A program made the translations under genes and the position numbers. From Pararobbsia silviterrae (GTDB lineage Bacteria; Pseudomonadota; Gammaproteobacteria; Burkholderiales; Burkholderiaceae), in assembly GCF_003628125.1 (NCBI RefSeq), contig NZ_RBZU01000006.1:124001-188000 (forward strand): a stretch of 64,000 bases of DNA, in the 5' to 3' direction. Position 1 is the first letter of the stretch. Each line of letters opens with the position of its first letter. A model generated the notes under the pieces. It saw only the letters and a program-made list of their open reading frames with translations, ran no database searches and was not told the DNA's origin. This document shows, piece after piece, positions 43,083 through 52,320 of the stretch.

Positions 43083-43985
43083 CTAATCGCCGCCGTATTG
43101 AGCAAGCCAGTCTTTCGATCCGGAGGACGGCGGCATGATCGCCGTCGCGCGCTGCATCGCTTCAAATGCCCAGCGCCCGTCGCCGAAACCTTCGAGGTAG
43201 TACACGTAAAGCAGCGCTTTGTCGGTCTCGTCGAGTTTCGCGTCCGCGAGCGCTCGGGGCGGAGGTGGCAACTGATCGGACGGGACGACGAACAAGTTGT
43301 TCTCCCGGATCTCGGCGACCGCGCCATCGGCCGGCGTGTTGAACACCGACAAGCTGTATTGGCCCGGCGCCAGATCGACGGGCGGCGTGCGCGCGGCATG
43401 TTCGGTCACGTTGTCGACCGATGTGATGATCGCGCCCGTATTCGAATTCCTGAGGACCACGCGATACGGCGGCGTTCCCCCCGACCATTCGATAAAAATC
43501 GAACGCTTCGGCGCGGCTACGAGATTCGATTGCTCGCTGGTCAAAATGGGGACGCTCAATTGATCGCCGCGCGACATGGCCGCGATCGAGTAGGTCGCGC
43601 GGTCGCCGCCCGAGATGTCTTTCCACGAACGCCCAGGAAGATCGCCGATGCCGGGCTCGACACACGAGATGTCGACGAACGGATGGCTCGCATCGAGCTT
43701 GAAGTTCTTGCCGCCTCTTAGCGTGGTCACATAGACGACGCCATATTGCGTTTGCGTCGTGACGAAGCGAATGCGATCGCATGCCTGGATGGGCTGCCGC
43801 GAATCGACGGCGCTGTCCTTGCGCGCGATCGTGACGGCCTCATAGGGGATTTTCGACGTCGCGGGGTCCGGTTGGATGAATGCCGCGAACGTGGCGGCCT
43901 GGCACAGGACGGGACAGAGCGCGAGCAAGCCCGTCCAAGCGCGCATAGTGTCGAGCGACCTGTTTCGTGCCGTGCGAGGGTTCAT
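43083..43985 (-). CDS. exported protein with Ig-like domain, middle gene of the caspase operon
   Basis: About 300 residues. A hydrophobic signal (WTGLLALCPVLCQA) near residue 15 suggests export. A middle section FIEWSGGTPPYRVVLRNSNTG followed by VDLAPGQYSLSVFN reads as a bacterial Ig-like beta-sandwich. The C-terminal 70 residues are predicted mainly helical (LDETDKALLYVYYLEGFGDGRWAFEAMQRA). GGGGAGG precedes the ATG. I know no family name for the whole protein; it recalls proteins found beside CHASE2 and CHAT/caspase genes in other bacteria. It probably links sensor and protease in the periplasm. Confidence 0.72.
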   Translation of the reverse strand: MNPRTARNRSLDTMRAWTGLLALCPVLCQAATFAAFIQPDPATSKIPYEAVTIARKDSAVDSRQPIQACDRIRFVTTQTQYGVVYVTTLRGGKNFKLDASHPFVDISCVEPGIGDLPGRSWKDISGGDRATYSIAAMSRGDQLSVPILTSEQSNLVAAPKRSIFIEWSGGTPPYRVVLRNSNTGAIITSVDNVTEHAARTPPVDLAPGQYSLSVFNTPADGAVAEIRENNLFVVPSDQLPPPPRALADAKLDETDKALLYVYYLEGFGDGRWAFEAMQRATAIMPPSSGSKDWLAQYGGD

Positions 43986-44022
43986 GGTGCCTCCCCAAGG
44001 GATGTCTTTGCCCGTGCGATCT

Positions 44023-45711
44023 TCAATGGTGCTCGCCTGACTCGGCATGAAGTTTCTCGAAGCGGTGAAGCTCGATGCGCTCCTTGATCGATTCGATCCA
44101 TCGCTCGACCTGAATGCCGATGATCGGCGCCGAAAAATCGAGCCAGACGCCGTGCGAAAACAGCACGAAACTGCCGATGCCCGAGGTCGCGATCACGAAG
44201 AGCGTCGCCGCAGTCGTCGTCAGCGCCCATTGCGTTCGAGCCGAAATGAAACCCACCGCGACGACCGTCAAGAAGGTCGCCAGGAAGACCAGCCATCGAG
44301 ACGGCGGACTCAAAAAACGCTGCTGCGCCATGGAATCGATGGCATTCACGAGGACGACGGCTCCCGGCATGCGTCCGAGCGGCGTCGGGTAGACATCGCC
44401 GGCTTCGGCAAACGTCTGACCGATGACGACGATACGACCGTCGACGACATCCTTGAGCAGCGCATTGTCTTCCGGCGGCGCGCCGAGTACCGTGCGCGCC
44501 GGTATCGTGTCGACGCGGTCCGGTGTGTACCGAAAGATGATTCGATTGCTGACGCCTTCCTCATGAGGCAGACCGCCGAGCCGAACTTGGCGTTGCGCGA
44601 ACGCCGCTTGAACGTCGCTCCAGTAGCGTCGTTCAATACCCTCGCACTCGTGCTCGGTGTGCGATGACGCACACGCTTGAATGGCGTGCTCGTCGCGGCC
44701 CAACTGGGCTTGGAGATAGTGGGTGCGGCCTTCGAGTTCGTAGGTATCGAAGCCGCTTTCGCCTTGCGCGGGAAACGGCAGGCACGACCCGACGGCGCCG
44801 GGATCGACGGCAGCCTGATCGACGTTGAAGAACGTGGCCGCGGTCAGCAGTTGCACGGATGGCACCACACGCGCTTGGCCTTCGGCGCCTGTTCCGGCGG
44901 GTCGATCGCATACGACTCGGAAGAGATCCCAATCGCGCAGAATCCGGTCGCTTGCCACCTCGAAGTAAGGCGCCGCCGCGACGATCCTGCCGCCTGATTG
45001 CCGAATGACCTTGTCGACCTCGCGGGCCTGCTTCTGTTCCGGCAAGAACGCCGCGTCATCGCCCGGTAGCGGCGTGCGCTCGCCTCGAACCAGGATGAGT
45101 CTCTTGCCGTGCTCGAAGTAGGGCTTGGCGAGCAGTGTTTCCAATGCGTTCGCAAAGTCGTTGTCGTCGGCGGCGTTGATGCGCCGCCGGTCTGCGGATG
45201 CGCCCGGTGCATCGTCTCTGATGTTTCGATCTTCGATCGCGACGTCGAGCACGACTTGCGCCGCGCCGGCCGCGAAAGCGCGGTCGATCAGCGTGAAAAG
45301 GGGGCGACGCGGCGCGCGATCGGGCTCGCCGCCGTCCCACGCCGCGCTGCGCCACGTTTGTTCATCGATGTCGATGAGCACGGGCGGTTTGAATTCGGGC
45401 ACGCGCGTCGAACACGCGCGGGTCGAGTCGCAGAGGCTCACGGTCATTCTGTTGATCGTGTCGAGTCCCCAGTTTTCGAACGCGACGATGGGACCGAATT
45501 CGAGCGTATGACCCGCGAAGTGAATGAGCAATTCGATCAGGCCGCCGATCACGATGTTGATCAGCCATCGGCGGACCCATCTGGGACGCACCCGCCACTG
45601 CGCGGCGAGGGGGTTCCACGTTTTCCGGAGCGCGTCGACGGAGTATTTTCGAACGTGGATCATCGAGTTGCGAGCGCGATTGTCGATGCTGCGAGCGGCG
45701 TTATCGGTCAC
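44023..45711 (-). CDS. CHASE2-domain membrane protein without output domain
   Basis: 562 residues. One membrane segment (INIVIGGLIELLIHFAG) near residue 50, then about 370 residues of periplasmic CHASE2 sensor (VLIDIDEQTWR, VVIGQTFAEAGDVYPTPLG, MPGAVVLVNAIDSM), then three membrane segments and a short charged tail of about 25 residues ending the protein. CHASE2 proteins normally carry a kinase, cyclase or GGDEF domain after the membrane segments; none is here. The start may be GTG 45711 or ATG 45663. First gene of the operon with the Ig-like and WD40-caspase genes. Confidence 0.85.
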   Translation of the reverse strand: MTDNAARSIDNRARNSMIHVRKYSVDALRKTWNPLAAQWRVRPRWVRRWLINIVIGGLIELLIHFAGHTLEFGPIVAFENWGLDTINRMTVSLCDSTRACSTRVPEFKPPVLIDIDEQTWRSAAWDGGEPDRAPRRPLFTLIDRAFAAGAAQVVLDVAIEDRNIRDDAPGASADRRRINAADDNDFANALETLLAKPYFEHGKRLILVRGERTPLPGDDAAFLPEQKQAREVDKVIRQSGGRIVAAAPYFEVASDRILRDWDLFRVVCDRPAGTGAEGQARVVPSVQLLTAATFFNVDQAAVDPGAVGSCLPFPAQGESGFDTYELEGRTHYLQAQLGRDEHAIQACASSHTEHECEGIERRYWSDVQAAFAQRQVRLGGLPHEEGVSNRIIFRYTPDRVDTIPARTVLGAPPEDNALLKDVVDGRIVVIGQTFAEAGDVYPTPLGRMPGAVVLVNAIDSMAQQRFLSPPSRWLVFLATFLTVVAVGFISARTQWALTTTAATLFVIATSGIGSFVLFSHGVWLDFSAPIIGIQVERWIESIKERIELHRFEKLHAESGEHH

Positions 45712-45944
45712 TTCCGACTCGAGCGTCCATCGCGTTACGCGCGCACCGCGCGGATCAAGGACCAGGCCTGAATGTCACGGATGAGTCTGGAAGGGCGAGG
45801 GAACTGAATTGCGGCTTGCGTACGGCACGGCAAATCATCCACATCCGGGCCGCGCTCCGTCCGTACGGCAGCACACAATTCGAGGGTTCGGCGACGAGAA
45901 TCGTGCCGATGGGCATCTGACGCGAGCGGCGCGCGCTCGGTATG

Positions 45945-46985
45945 TCAGTGCTTGCCCGGCGCCACGCGACGACGCGTCGCCGCTTGCAACTCCGCCAGTA
46001 ACGCATCGCCCGCCCATGCGGGTCGCCCCGCGCTGCGTTCGGCATCGTGGACCAGTTCGCACAAGCGTGCGTTCACCGGCGCCGCTTGCCCGAGCCGTTG
46101 CGCGAGGCGCACGACTTCGCCGTTGATCCAGTCGACTTCCGTGGCGCGTCCCGCGGCCAGATCGTCCGACATCGACGAGCGCGCAAGCGGATCGATCGTC
46201 AGCATCGTGCGGCCCAGCCGTTCGAACCAGGCATCGGGCACGCTCAGCACATGCGGGATCCATGTCGCCGGGAGCGGCGTCACTTTCGCGGGGCGGATGC
46301 CGGCGCGCTTGAGCAGCGCCAGCGCTTCCTTTTGCGCCATCGCGAGGCAGAGACGGTAGGCGCGTTGCGAGAGCTCTTCCTTGAGCGGCCGATTCGCGAG
46401 CGCATTGATCGCATTGTTGAGATTGAGCAGCAGCTTCGCCCATTGCACGCGCACCATGTCGGCGTGCTCGACGAGCGGCAGTCCGGCCTTTCTGAACGCG
46501 TCGACGAACGGTTGCATGGCGACCGAATGCTTGATCTCGAGCTCGCCCGCCGATCCTTGATGAAACGCGCCCGGACCGCGCTCGATGACGTTGAACGGCA
46601 CCATGCCTTCGAGCACGGTCTGATGCGGCATCGCGGCGCGCAGCACGTCGGCGTTGCCCACGCCGTTCTGGAAACTCACGACGACCGTGCCCGGGCGCAA
46701 TACCGTATCGAGTTCTTGCGCGGCGGTCGCCGTCGCGGCGGACTTCACCGTCACGAGGACGAGATCGGCCTCGGCGACGCGCGCGATATCCGTCGTGACG
46801 TCGATGCGCTCGGACGGCACATGCCAGAGGCTATTGTCGAATCGCGACAGCGTGATGCCTTCATTGCGCAAGGCGTCGGCCATGCGCGCGCGTCCCACGA
46901 AACCGACGTCGCCGCCCGCCGCAAGCAGGCGTCCGCCGACATAGCAGCCGATCGAGCCCGCGCCGTAGATAAAGATCTTTGCCAT
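45945..46985 (-). CDS. 2-dehydropantoate 2-reductase family protein
   Basis: 346 residues. N-terminal NADPH fold IYGAGSIGCYVGGRL, FQNGVGN and the C-terminal helical domain with the catalytic-Lys segment VQWAKLLLNLNNAINAL. The true PanE reduces ketopantoate in pantothenate synthesis, but paralogues reduce other 2-oxo acids. The stand-alone pairing with a class II aldolase (17 bases upstream, same strand) suggests a catabolic role rather than vitamin synthesis. Confidence 0.88.
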   Translation of the reverse strand: MAKIFIYGAGSIGCYVGGRLLAAGGDVGFVGRARMADALRNEGITLSRFDNSLWHVPSERIDVTTDIARVAEADLVLVTVKSAATATAAQELDTVLRPGTVVVSFQNGVGNADVLRAAMPHQTVLEGMVPFNVIERGPGAFHQGSAGELEIKHSVAMQPFVDAFRKAGLPLVEHADMVRVQWAKLLLNLNNAINALANRPLKEELSQRAYRLCLAMAQKEALALLKRAGIRPAKVTPLPATWIPHVLSVPDAWFERLGRTMLTIDPLARSSMSDDLAAGRATEVDWINGEVVRLAQRLGQAAPVNARLCELVHDAERSAGRPAWAGDALLAELQAATRRRVAPGKH

Positions 46986-47002
46986 AGTGCTTCTCTTGTG
47001 TC

Positions 47003-47770
47003 TTAGTCTGCGTATCCGGGATTGCGCCGGTCAAGCCTGCGCAACAGCCCGGGCCATACGAGCGCGCCTGGCGTCACGCCGCGCGTGACTTGTCCGATCT
47101 GCTGCTTGATGCCGTCGAGAATCGGCTGCGGGATCGGCCTCAGTGTTCCGCCGCCCGATTGGGCACGGACCTGAATCATGCAGGCAGCTTCGAAAAAATA
47201 CATGGCGACAAACGCGTCGGCGGGTGTCGCGCCGACCGTCAACAAGCCGTGATTGCGCAACATCAGATACGTGTGGTGGCCGAGGTCGCGCACCAGCCGC
47301 GGCTTTTCGTCCGCGTTGAGCGCGATGCCCTCGTAGTCGTGCTGGCCGAGCGAGGCGAGTACGCCGAGCGATTGTTGCGAGAGCGGCAGCAAGCCCGCTT
47401 CCTGCGCGGAGACCGCGACGCCGTTGACCGAGTGCGTATGCATGACGCAATGCGCATCCTCGCGCGCCGCATGAATGGCGCTGTGGATCGTGAAACCCGC
47501 GGGATTCACGTCGTAGGGCGAGTCGTCGACCTTGCGGCCGTCGCGGTCGATCTTGACCAGGGACGATGCCGTGATTTCGTCGAACATCATGCCGTACGGA
47601 TTGATGAGGAAATGGTGCTCGGGACCGGGCACGCGCGCCGAGATGTGCGTAAACACGAGGTCGTCCCAGCCGAACAGCGCGGTGAGGCGGTAAGCGGCCG
47701 CGAGATTGACCCGCGCGTCCCATTCGGCGGCGGAGATGCCGCCGGTCAGGCTCGATGCAGATGAGGCCAC
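47003..47770 (-). CDS. class II aldolase/adducin family protein
   Basis: 255 residues of the L-fuculose-phosphate/rhamnulose aldolase fold. HTHSVNGVAVS and RNHGLLTVG hold the zinc histidines, and HISARVPGPEHHFLINPYGM the substrate loop. Members split or form C-C bonds in phosphorylated sugars, or act as decarboxylases. The GTG start has GGGAG 7 bases upstream. It is co-transcribed with the reductase, and a Crp/Fnr regulator is divergent. Confidence 0.9.
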   Translation of the reverse strand: MASSASSLTGGISAAEWDARVNLAAAYRLTALFGWDDLVFTHISARVPGPEHHFLINPYGMMFDEITASSLVKIDRDGRKVDDSPYDVNPAGFTIHSAIHAAREDAHCVMHTHSVNGVAVSAQEAGLLPLSQQSLGVLASLGQHDYEGIALNADEKPRLVRDLGHHTYLMLRNHGLLTVGATPADAFVAMYFFEAACMIQVRAQSGGGTLRPIPQPILDGIKQQIGQVTRGVTPGALVWPGLLRRLDRRNPGYAD

Positions 47771-47936
47771 GTCGATACTCCCTATTCAAGGATGCAAACG
47801 AAGGAACATCCGGTTCGGCGTGACCGTATCTGCGGTCGAGGCGCGTTGAAGAGGCGGGGCCGCGTCGGATGCGAGACCCCATCATGTCCGCGAACGCGCC
47901 TAGAATCTGTCGCGTACCCGACAGCTCGACACGACC

Positions 47937-48641
47937 ATGGATTCCAGCCTGCACCGCTATCGCATGCAACTCGAAACGACGTCCTGGTTTCGGGGCCTCC
48001 CTGAAGCGTTGCGCGACGCACTGATCGCCCACGCGGGCTTGCTGACGCTGGAAAAAGGCCAAGCGCTCTATCGGCGCGGCGATCCTGCCGATGGTTTGTA
48101 CGCGGTGCTCGGCGGCGCGGTCGCGATCGGCACGGTCGGCGTCGACGGCAAAGAGGCCTTGCTCGCGGTGCTCGGGCCGACCGCCTGGCTTGGGGAGATT
48201 TCGCTCTTCGACGGATTGCCGCGCCCGAACGACGTGACCGCCGTCAGCAAGACGCTGTTGCTCCATGTGCCTGAAGCCGCCTTACGCGGCCTGCTCGACG
48301 CGACGCCCGGCTATTGGCGCGATGTCGCGATGCTGATGGCGCAAAGGCTGCGGATCTCGTTCGAGAACGCCGAAGCGGCCACGCTGCTATCCGCGGCGCA
48401 ACGCGTGGCCCGCCGGCTGCTGACGATTGCGGAAGGCTATGGGGGGCTCAATGCGTCGCAGACCCGGATCCGCGTTTCGCAAGAGAGTCTGGCGTCGATG
48501 GTGTCACTGTCGCGGCAAACCACGAACCAACTCCTGAGACAACTTGAAGACCAACGGATTCTGAGCTTGAAATCAGGGGAAATCGCGATTCTGGACTTCG
48601 ACCGGTTGCGCGCGGCGAGTGTCGGCGACGCTGCGATGTGA
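47937..48641 (+). CDS. Crp/Fnr family transcriptional regulator
   Basis: 234 residues. The N-terminal cyclic-nucleotide-like domain shows EKGQALYRRGDPADGLYAVL and LGEISLFDGLPRPNDV. The C-terminal winged helix is RIRVSQESLASMVSLSRQTTNQLLRQLE. No FNR-type cysteine cluster is visible at the N-terminus, so an oxygen-sensing iron-sulfur role is unlikely. Divergent from the aldolase/reductase pair. Confidence 0.92.
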   Translation: MDSSLHRYRMQLETTSWFRGLPEALRDALIAHAGLLTLEKGQALYRRGDPADGLYAVLGGAVAIGTVGVDGKEALLAVLGPTAWLGEISLFDGLPRPNDVTAVSKTLLLHVPEAALRGLLDATPGYWRDVAMLMAQRLRISFENAEAATLLSAAQRVARRLLTIAEGYGGLNASQTRIRVSQESLASMVSLSRQTTNQLLRQLEDQRILSLKSGEIAILDFDRLRAASVGDAAM

Positions 48642-48662
48642 CACCGCGCGTTGCTGTCGTTG

Positions 48663-49832
48663 TCATTGTCGCTGCCGTGCAGCATCCATCGTCGTTCGGG
48701 GCCGGGCCGTCGTCGCCATCCGCGCGCAGCACGGTACGAGGCACAGCAACGCGGCGAGAATCCAGAATGCGCCCGGCAGGCCGATTCGATGGGCGACGAA
48801 GCCCACGCCCGCCGGCCCCACGAGGTTACCCGCATAGCCCGTCATCGTAATGGCCGCGACGGCGAGCGCGGACGGCATCGCGCGTTGCGCACCGGCCTTG
48901 CGGAACAACACGGGTACGACGTTGGACGCTCCGAGTCCGACGAGCAGGAAGCCCGACATCGCCAACACGGCATTCGGCGCGATCAGCACGAGCACGAACC
49001 CTGCCGTCGCGAGCACGCCGCCCCAGAACATCACCGTCCGATCGCCGAATCGTGCCGTGATCGCATCGCCGCTCAAGCGGCCGGCGGTCATCGCGATCGA
49101 GAACAGCATATAGCCCGCGCCACCGCGCGCAGCGTCGACGAGTCCCTTTCCGGTAATGAGCAAGGCGCTCCAGTCGAGCAGCGCGCCTTCGACAAGAAAC
49201 GTGATCGCCGTCAGCGCGGCGAGCAACAGCACCACGCCGCGCGGTAAGACGAACAGCGGCGCATCGCTCTTTTGCGCGGTATCGAGCAAGCGCGGCCGCG
49301 CAAGCAAGGTCGCGGCCAGCATGAGGATCGCGCAGATCGCCGTGCTCGTCAGCGTGTCGACATGCATCGAGAGGAGAAACGTCATCAACGTCGAACCCGC
49401 AAATCCGCCGACGCTGAACAACGCGTGAAAGCCGGATATCAGAGGACGCGCCTCGATGCGTTCGACTTCGATCGCGTGGATATTCATCGCGACATCGAGT
49501 GAGCCGAGCGACGCGCCGAACGCCAGCAGCGCGATCGCGAGCGCCGCCGGCGTACTGACGACGGTCAGCACCGGCAGCATGATCGACAACCCGATTCCGC
49601 CCGCGACGATGACGCGTTTGCTGCCGTAGCGCGCGCTGATCGCACCCGTGAGCAGCATCGACGCCACGGAGCCGAGACCGATGCAGAGCAGCAGCATGCC
49701 GAGCACGCCGTCATCGGCGCCGATCCGTTGCTTGGCGAACGGGACGAGCGGCGCCCAGCATGCGACGCCGAATCCGGCCACGAGAAATGCGAGACGTGTG
49801 GCAAGCCGGGCTGCCGGCTGATCTGAATGCAT
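48663..49832 (-). CDS. MFS transporter
   Basis: 389 residues with about 12 membrane segments and the loop motif GAISARYGSKR between segments 2 and 3. The pattern resembles the fucose-permease/YbjJ-like subgroup of small-molecule permeases; the substrate is not recognisable. AGGA lies 6 bases before the ATG. It follows the DeoR gene by 42 bases, so the DeoR protein probably controls it. Confidence 0.88.
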   Translation of the reverse strand: MHSDQPAARLATRLAFLVAGFGVACWAPLVPFAKQRIGADDGVLGMLLLCIGLGSVASMLLTGAISARYGSKRVIVAGGIGLSIMLPVLTVVSTPAALAIALLAFGASLGSLDVAMNIHAIEVERIEARPLISGFHALFSVGGFAGSTLMTFLLSMHVDTLTSTAICAILMLAATLLARPRLLDTAQKSDAPLFVLPRGVVLLLAALTAITFLVEGALLDWSALLITGKGLVDAARGGAGYMLFSIAMTAGRLSGDAITARFGDRTVMFWGGVLATAGFVLVLIAPNAVLAMSGFLLVGLGASNVVPVLFRKAGAQRAMPSALAVAAITMTGYAGNLVGPAGVGFVAHRIGLPGAFWILAALLCLVPCCARMATTARPRTTMDAARQRQ

Positions 49833-49874
49833 GTCGATCCTGAATGGGGAAAGCAGAGGGGATGTGCGGCGCGC

Positions 49875-50654
49875 TTAGCGCTCGGCGGGCTCGGCGACGA
49901 TGACCTTCGCGCCCGCTTTCGATACGGAGGCGCGCTGTACGCGCGGCAGATCGTGTTCGACGACGATGTATTCGATCGCCGCGAGCGCCGCGACGCGATG
50001 CTGGGCTCGCGCGGCGAACTTGTCCGTCGTCGCGAGCACCGCGTTGTGCGTGCTCGCGGCGAGGACCGCGCGTTTGAAGGTCGCGTCCGCGAGACTGAAC
50101 GCGCTGATGCCGCCTTTGGGCGACACCGCGCATGCGCCGATCCAGCACCGGTCGATGTTCATCTGCGCGACGCTGTGCACCGCATTCGCATCGATACATC
50201 CGCCGACGTCCGGATCGACCGCCCCGCCGATCATGATGAGCTTCAGATCGGCGCGGCGCAGCACGGCCGCGGCGATATCGACGGAATTCGTGGCCACGAC
50301 GAGATCGCTGTCTTCGGGCAGGAACTCGACGAGCGCGAGATGCGTGCTGCCGCTGTCGAGAAACAGGAGCTCACCGGGCTCGATCAGCGACGCGGCCGCG
50401 CGCGCCAATGCCGCTTTTCTTTCGCGCGCCGCATCCATGCGCGCCGACATCGGCGCGGACGCGGCCGTGATCGGCAATGCGCCGCCATAGACGCGGCGGC
50501 ACAGCCCCGCGGCCGCGAGCGCGCGGAGATCGCGGCGGATCGCGTCTTCCGAAACGGCGAATTCGAGTGCGAGCGTCGCGGCCACGACGGGTTGGCCTTG
50601 CGCGAGCCGAAGCGCAATCTCGTCGCGCCGCGCGAGGGGGATATTGTCGTTCAT
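49875..50654 (-). CDS. DeoR family transcriptional regulator
   Basis: 259 residues. The N-terminal winged helix has ARRDEIALRLAQGQ and VSEDAIRRDLRALAAAG, followed by the DeoR sugar-phosphate-binding domain (LFLDSGSTHLALVEFL, DRCWIGACAVSPKGGISAF). I chose the Met of MNDNIPLARRDEI, because the frame upstream runs through the operator region. It heads a pair with the MFS gene. The two 11-base direct repeats just upstream are likely its own sites. Confidence 0.92.
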   Translation of the reverse strand: MNDNIPLARRDEIALRLAQGQPVVAATLALEFAVSEDAIRRDLRALAAAGLCRRVYGGALPITAASAPMSARMDAARERKAALARAAASLIEPGELLFLDSGSTHLALVEFLPEDSDLVVATNSVDIAAAVLRRADLKLIMIGGAVDPDVGGCIDANAVHSVAQMNIDRCWIGACAVSPKGGISAFSLADATFKRAVLAASTHNAVLATTDKFAARAQHRVAALAAIEYIVVEHDLPRVQRASVSKAGAKVIVAEPAER

Positions 50655-50665
50655 GGGCGCATGAT

Positions 50666-50708
50666 ATCGTGCATGATCAAGAATGTAAACGTGCACAATC
50701 GTGCATGA
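50666..50708. promoter_or_regulatory. direct repeats upstream of the DeoR gene, candidate operator
   Basis: ATCGTGCATGA occurs exactly at 50666-50676 and 50698-50708, 32 bases apart (three helical turns), with the palindrome GTGCAC between them. The first copy ends 12 bases before the DeoR start codon, the usual place for autoregulation. It also lies 200 bases before the sugar-efflux gene on the other strand. Confidence 0.5.
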
Positions 50709-50904
50709 ATGGGCGATGTCCTCGGCAACGCAAGTAGGGTCGTCGCACGTGCGCGCGCGCATTTCGAGCACGAGGATCTGACCAGTTTGAATGGACCATA
50801 GCCATGACGTACGGGGCACGATAGGCTTCGCGTGCGTGACCGAGCTCACGTCTATCGAACATATTCAAGAACGCGTGATCGCGCACAGGGAAGGGGACTG
50901 AACG

Positions 50905-52149
50905 ATGTCTGATCCAATCGGCGGTGAATCCGTCACGACAACCGACTCGACCGGCAATCGGTCCGCACTGCAACAGATCGCCGCATCGAGGCTGTTACTC
51001 GGCGCGACGATCGCGATGTTTCTGTCGGGACTCGGCACGTCGGCCGCCGCGCCGCAGATCGTGCTGTTTCTGGTGAAGGAACTCGGCGCTTCGTTGCCGT
51101 TGGCCGGGTTCTATTACTTGACGAGCCTCGGCGCGCCGATCGCGGGCTATGTCGTGGGCCGCTATTCCGACCGGACGGGCAATCGCCTCGGTCTGTTCCG
51201 GTTGTGCGCGGTGGCGGGCTTCTTGGGTTGGGCCGGGCTCGCGCTTTCGACGGCGGTCTGGATGCCGTTCGTCGCCGCCATCGTCTTGCTGTCCGTCGCG
51301 GGCGCCACGGCGTCGCAGGTGTTCGCCGCCGTCCACGACGAACTGAGCCGCAAGCCCGACGATGCGAACGAAAGCGTCGTCGCGATCATCCGGATGGCGC
51401 TGACGGGGGGCTGGATCGTCGGTCCCGTGCTGGGCGCGTGGGTCGCCGCGACGTATGGACTGCGCCCGATGCTATGGATGACGGCAATCTGCACGCTGTT
51501 GCAGCTCGCGCCGCTCGTCGCGCTGAACCCGAGCGTGCGGCCCAAGCCGAAATCGGCGCATGAAGCGCATGGCCATGCGAGCGTGCGGGCGATGCTTCCG
51601 CTGCTCGCGTTTACAGGGCTTTTCGTACTGGTCTATGCGGGCGAGCCGATCAAATACGGCTTCCTGCTGCTGTATATGGAAGAGCATCTCAAGCTGAGTC
51701 CCGCCGTTCGTGGCGCGGTCATCGGCATTCAGCCCTTCATCGAGCTTCTGATCATGCCGTTCAGCATCGGCCTCGGTCGTCGCTTGGGACAGGTGTGGCT
51801 GATGTCTATCGCAGCCGCCTTGAGCGTGGGGGCGAATCTTTGTTTCGCGTTCTGGCCGTCCGCGACGGGTATGTTCGCGGGGCAGATTCTGATGGGCGCG
51901 GTCTGGGGCGTCTTCATGGTGCTCGGCATTCTGGTCGCGCAGCGCTTGCTGCCCGATGCGGTCGCGACGGCATCGGCGATCTTCATGAGTTCGACGGCGC
52001 TCGCATCGGCGCTCGGCGGCATGGCCGGCGGTCTCGGCGTCGCCACGCTGGGCCTTCCCGGTGTTTTCATCTTGCCGGCGCTTTTCTCGGGCCTGGCCGT
52101 GATCGGGTTCGCAACGATGGCGCGTGGCGCACGTTTCAAAGGGCCCTGA
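50905..52149 (+). CDS. sugar efflux transporter (MFS, Set family)
   Basis: 414 residues, 12 membrane segments, with GRYSDRTGNR between segments 2 and 3 and a charged central loop KPKSAHEAHGH. The sequence resembles E. coli SetA/SetB, which export lactose, glucose and analogues. GGAAGGGGACTGAACG precedes the ATG. Divergent from the DeoR regulator, so sugar-phosphate stress may control it. Confidence 0.88.
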   Translation: MSDPIGGESVTTTDSTGNRSALQQIAASRLLLGATIAMFLSGLGTSAAAPQIVLFLVKELGASLPLAGFYYLTSLGAPIAGYVVGRYSDRTGNRLGLFRLCAVAGFLGWAGLALSTAVWMPFVAAIVLLSVAGATASQVFAAVHDELSRKPDDANESVVAIIRMALTGGWIVGPVLGAWVAATYGLRPMLWMTAICTLLQLAPLVALNPSVRPKPKSAHEAHGHASVRAMLPLLAFTGLFVLVYAGEPIKYGFLLLYMEEHLKLSPAVRGAVIGIQPFIELLIMPFSIGLGRRLGQVWLMSIAAALSVGANLCFAFWPSATGMFAGQILMGAVWGVFMVLGILVAQRLLPDAVATASAIFMSSTALASALGGMAGGLGVATLGLPGVFILPALFSGLAVIGFATMARGARFKGP

Positions 52150-52320
52150 TCGCGGACCGTTGTCGTCCCTGTTGTCGCCCTCGCTGTAGTTCTCGTCCTG
52201 GCCGGCGTCGTTGACGGCGCCGAGCGTCCTTCTTCCCGCATTCTTGCCGGGCTCCAGCAATGCGCCGAGACGTTTATCATCGGCGCTATCGTTCAAGCGG
52301 CATTGCTGGAGTTCACCTTC

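Noticed and set aside
40050-45711. Classical antiphage defence island
   Set aside because: No nuclease, reverse transcriptase, TIR or cyclic-nucleotide gene is nearby, and the proteins appear to be exported; a defence role remains unsupported.
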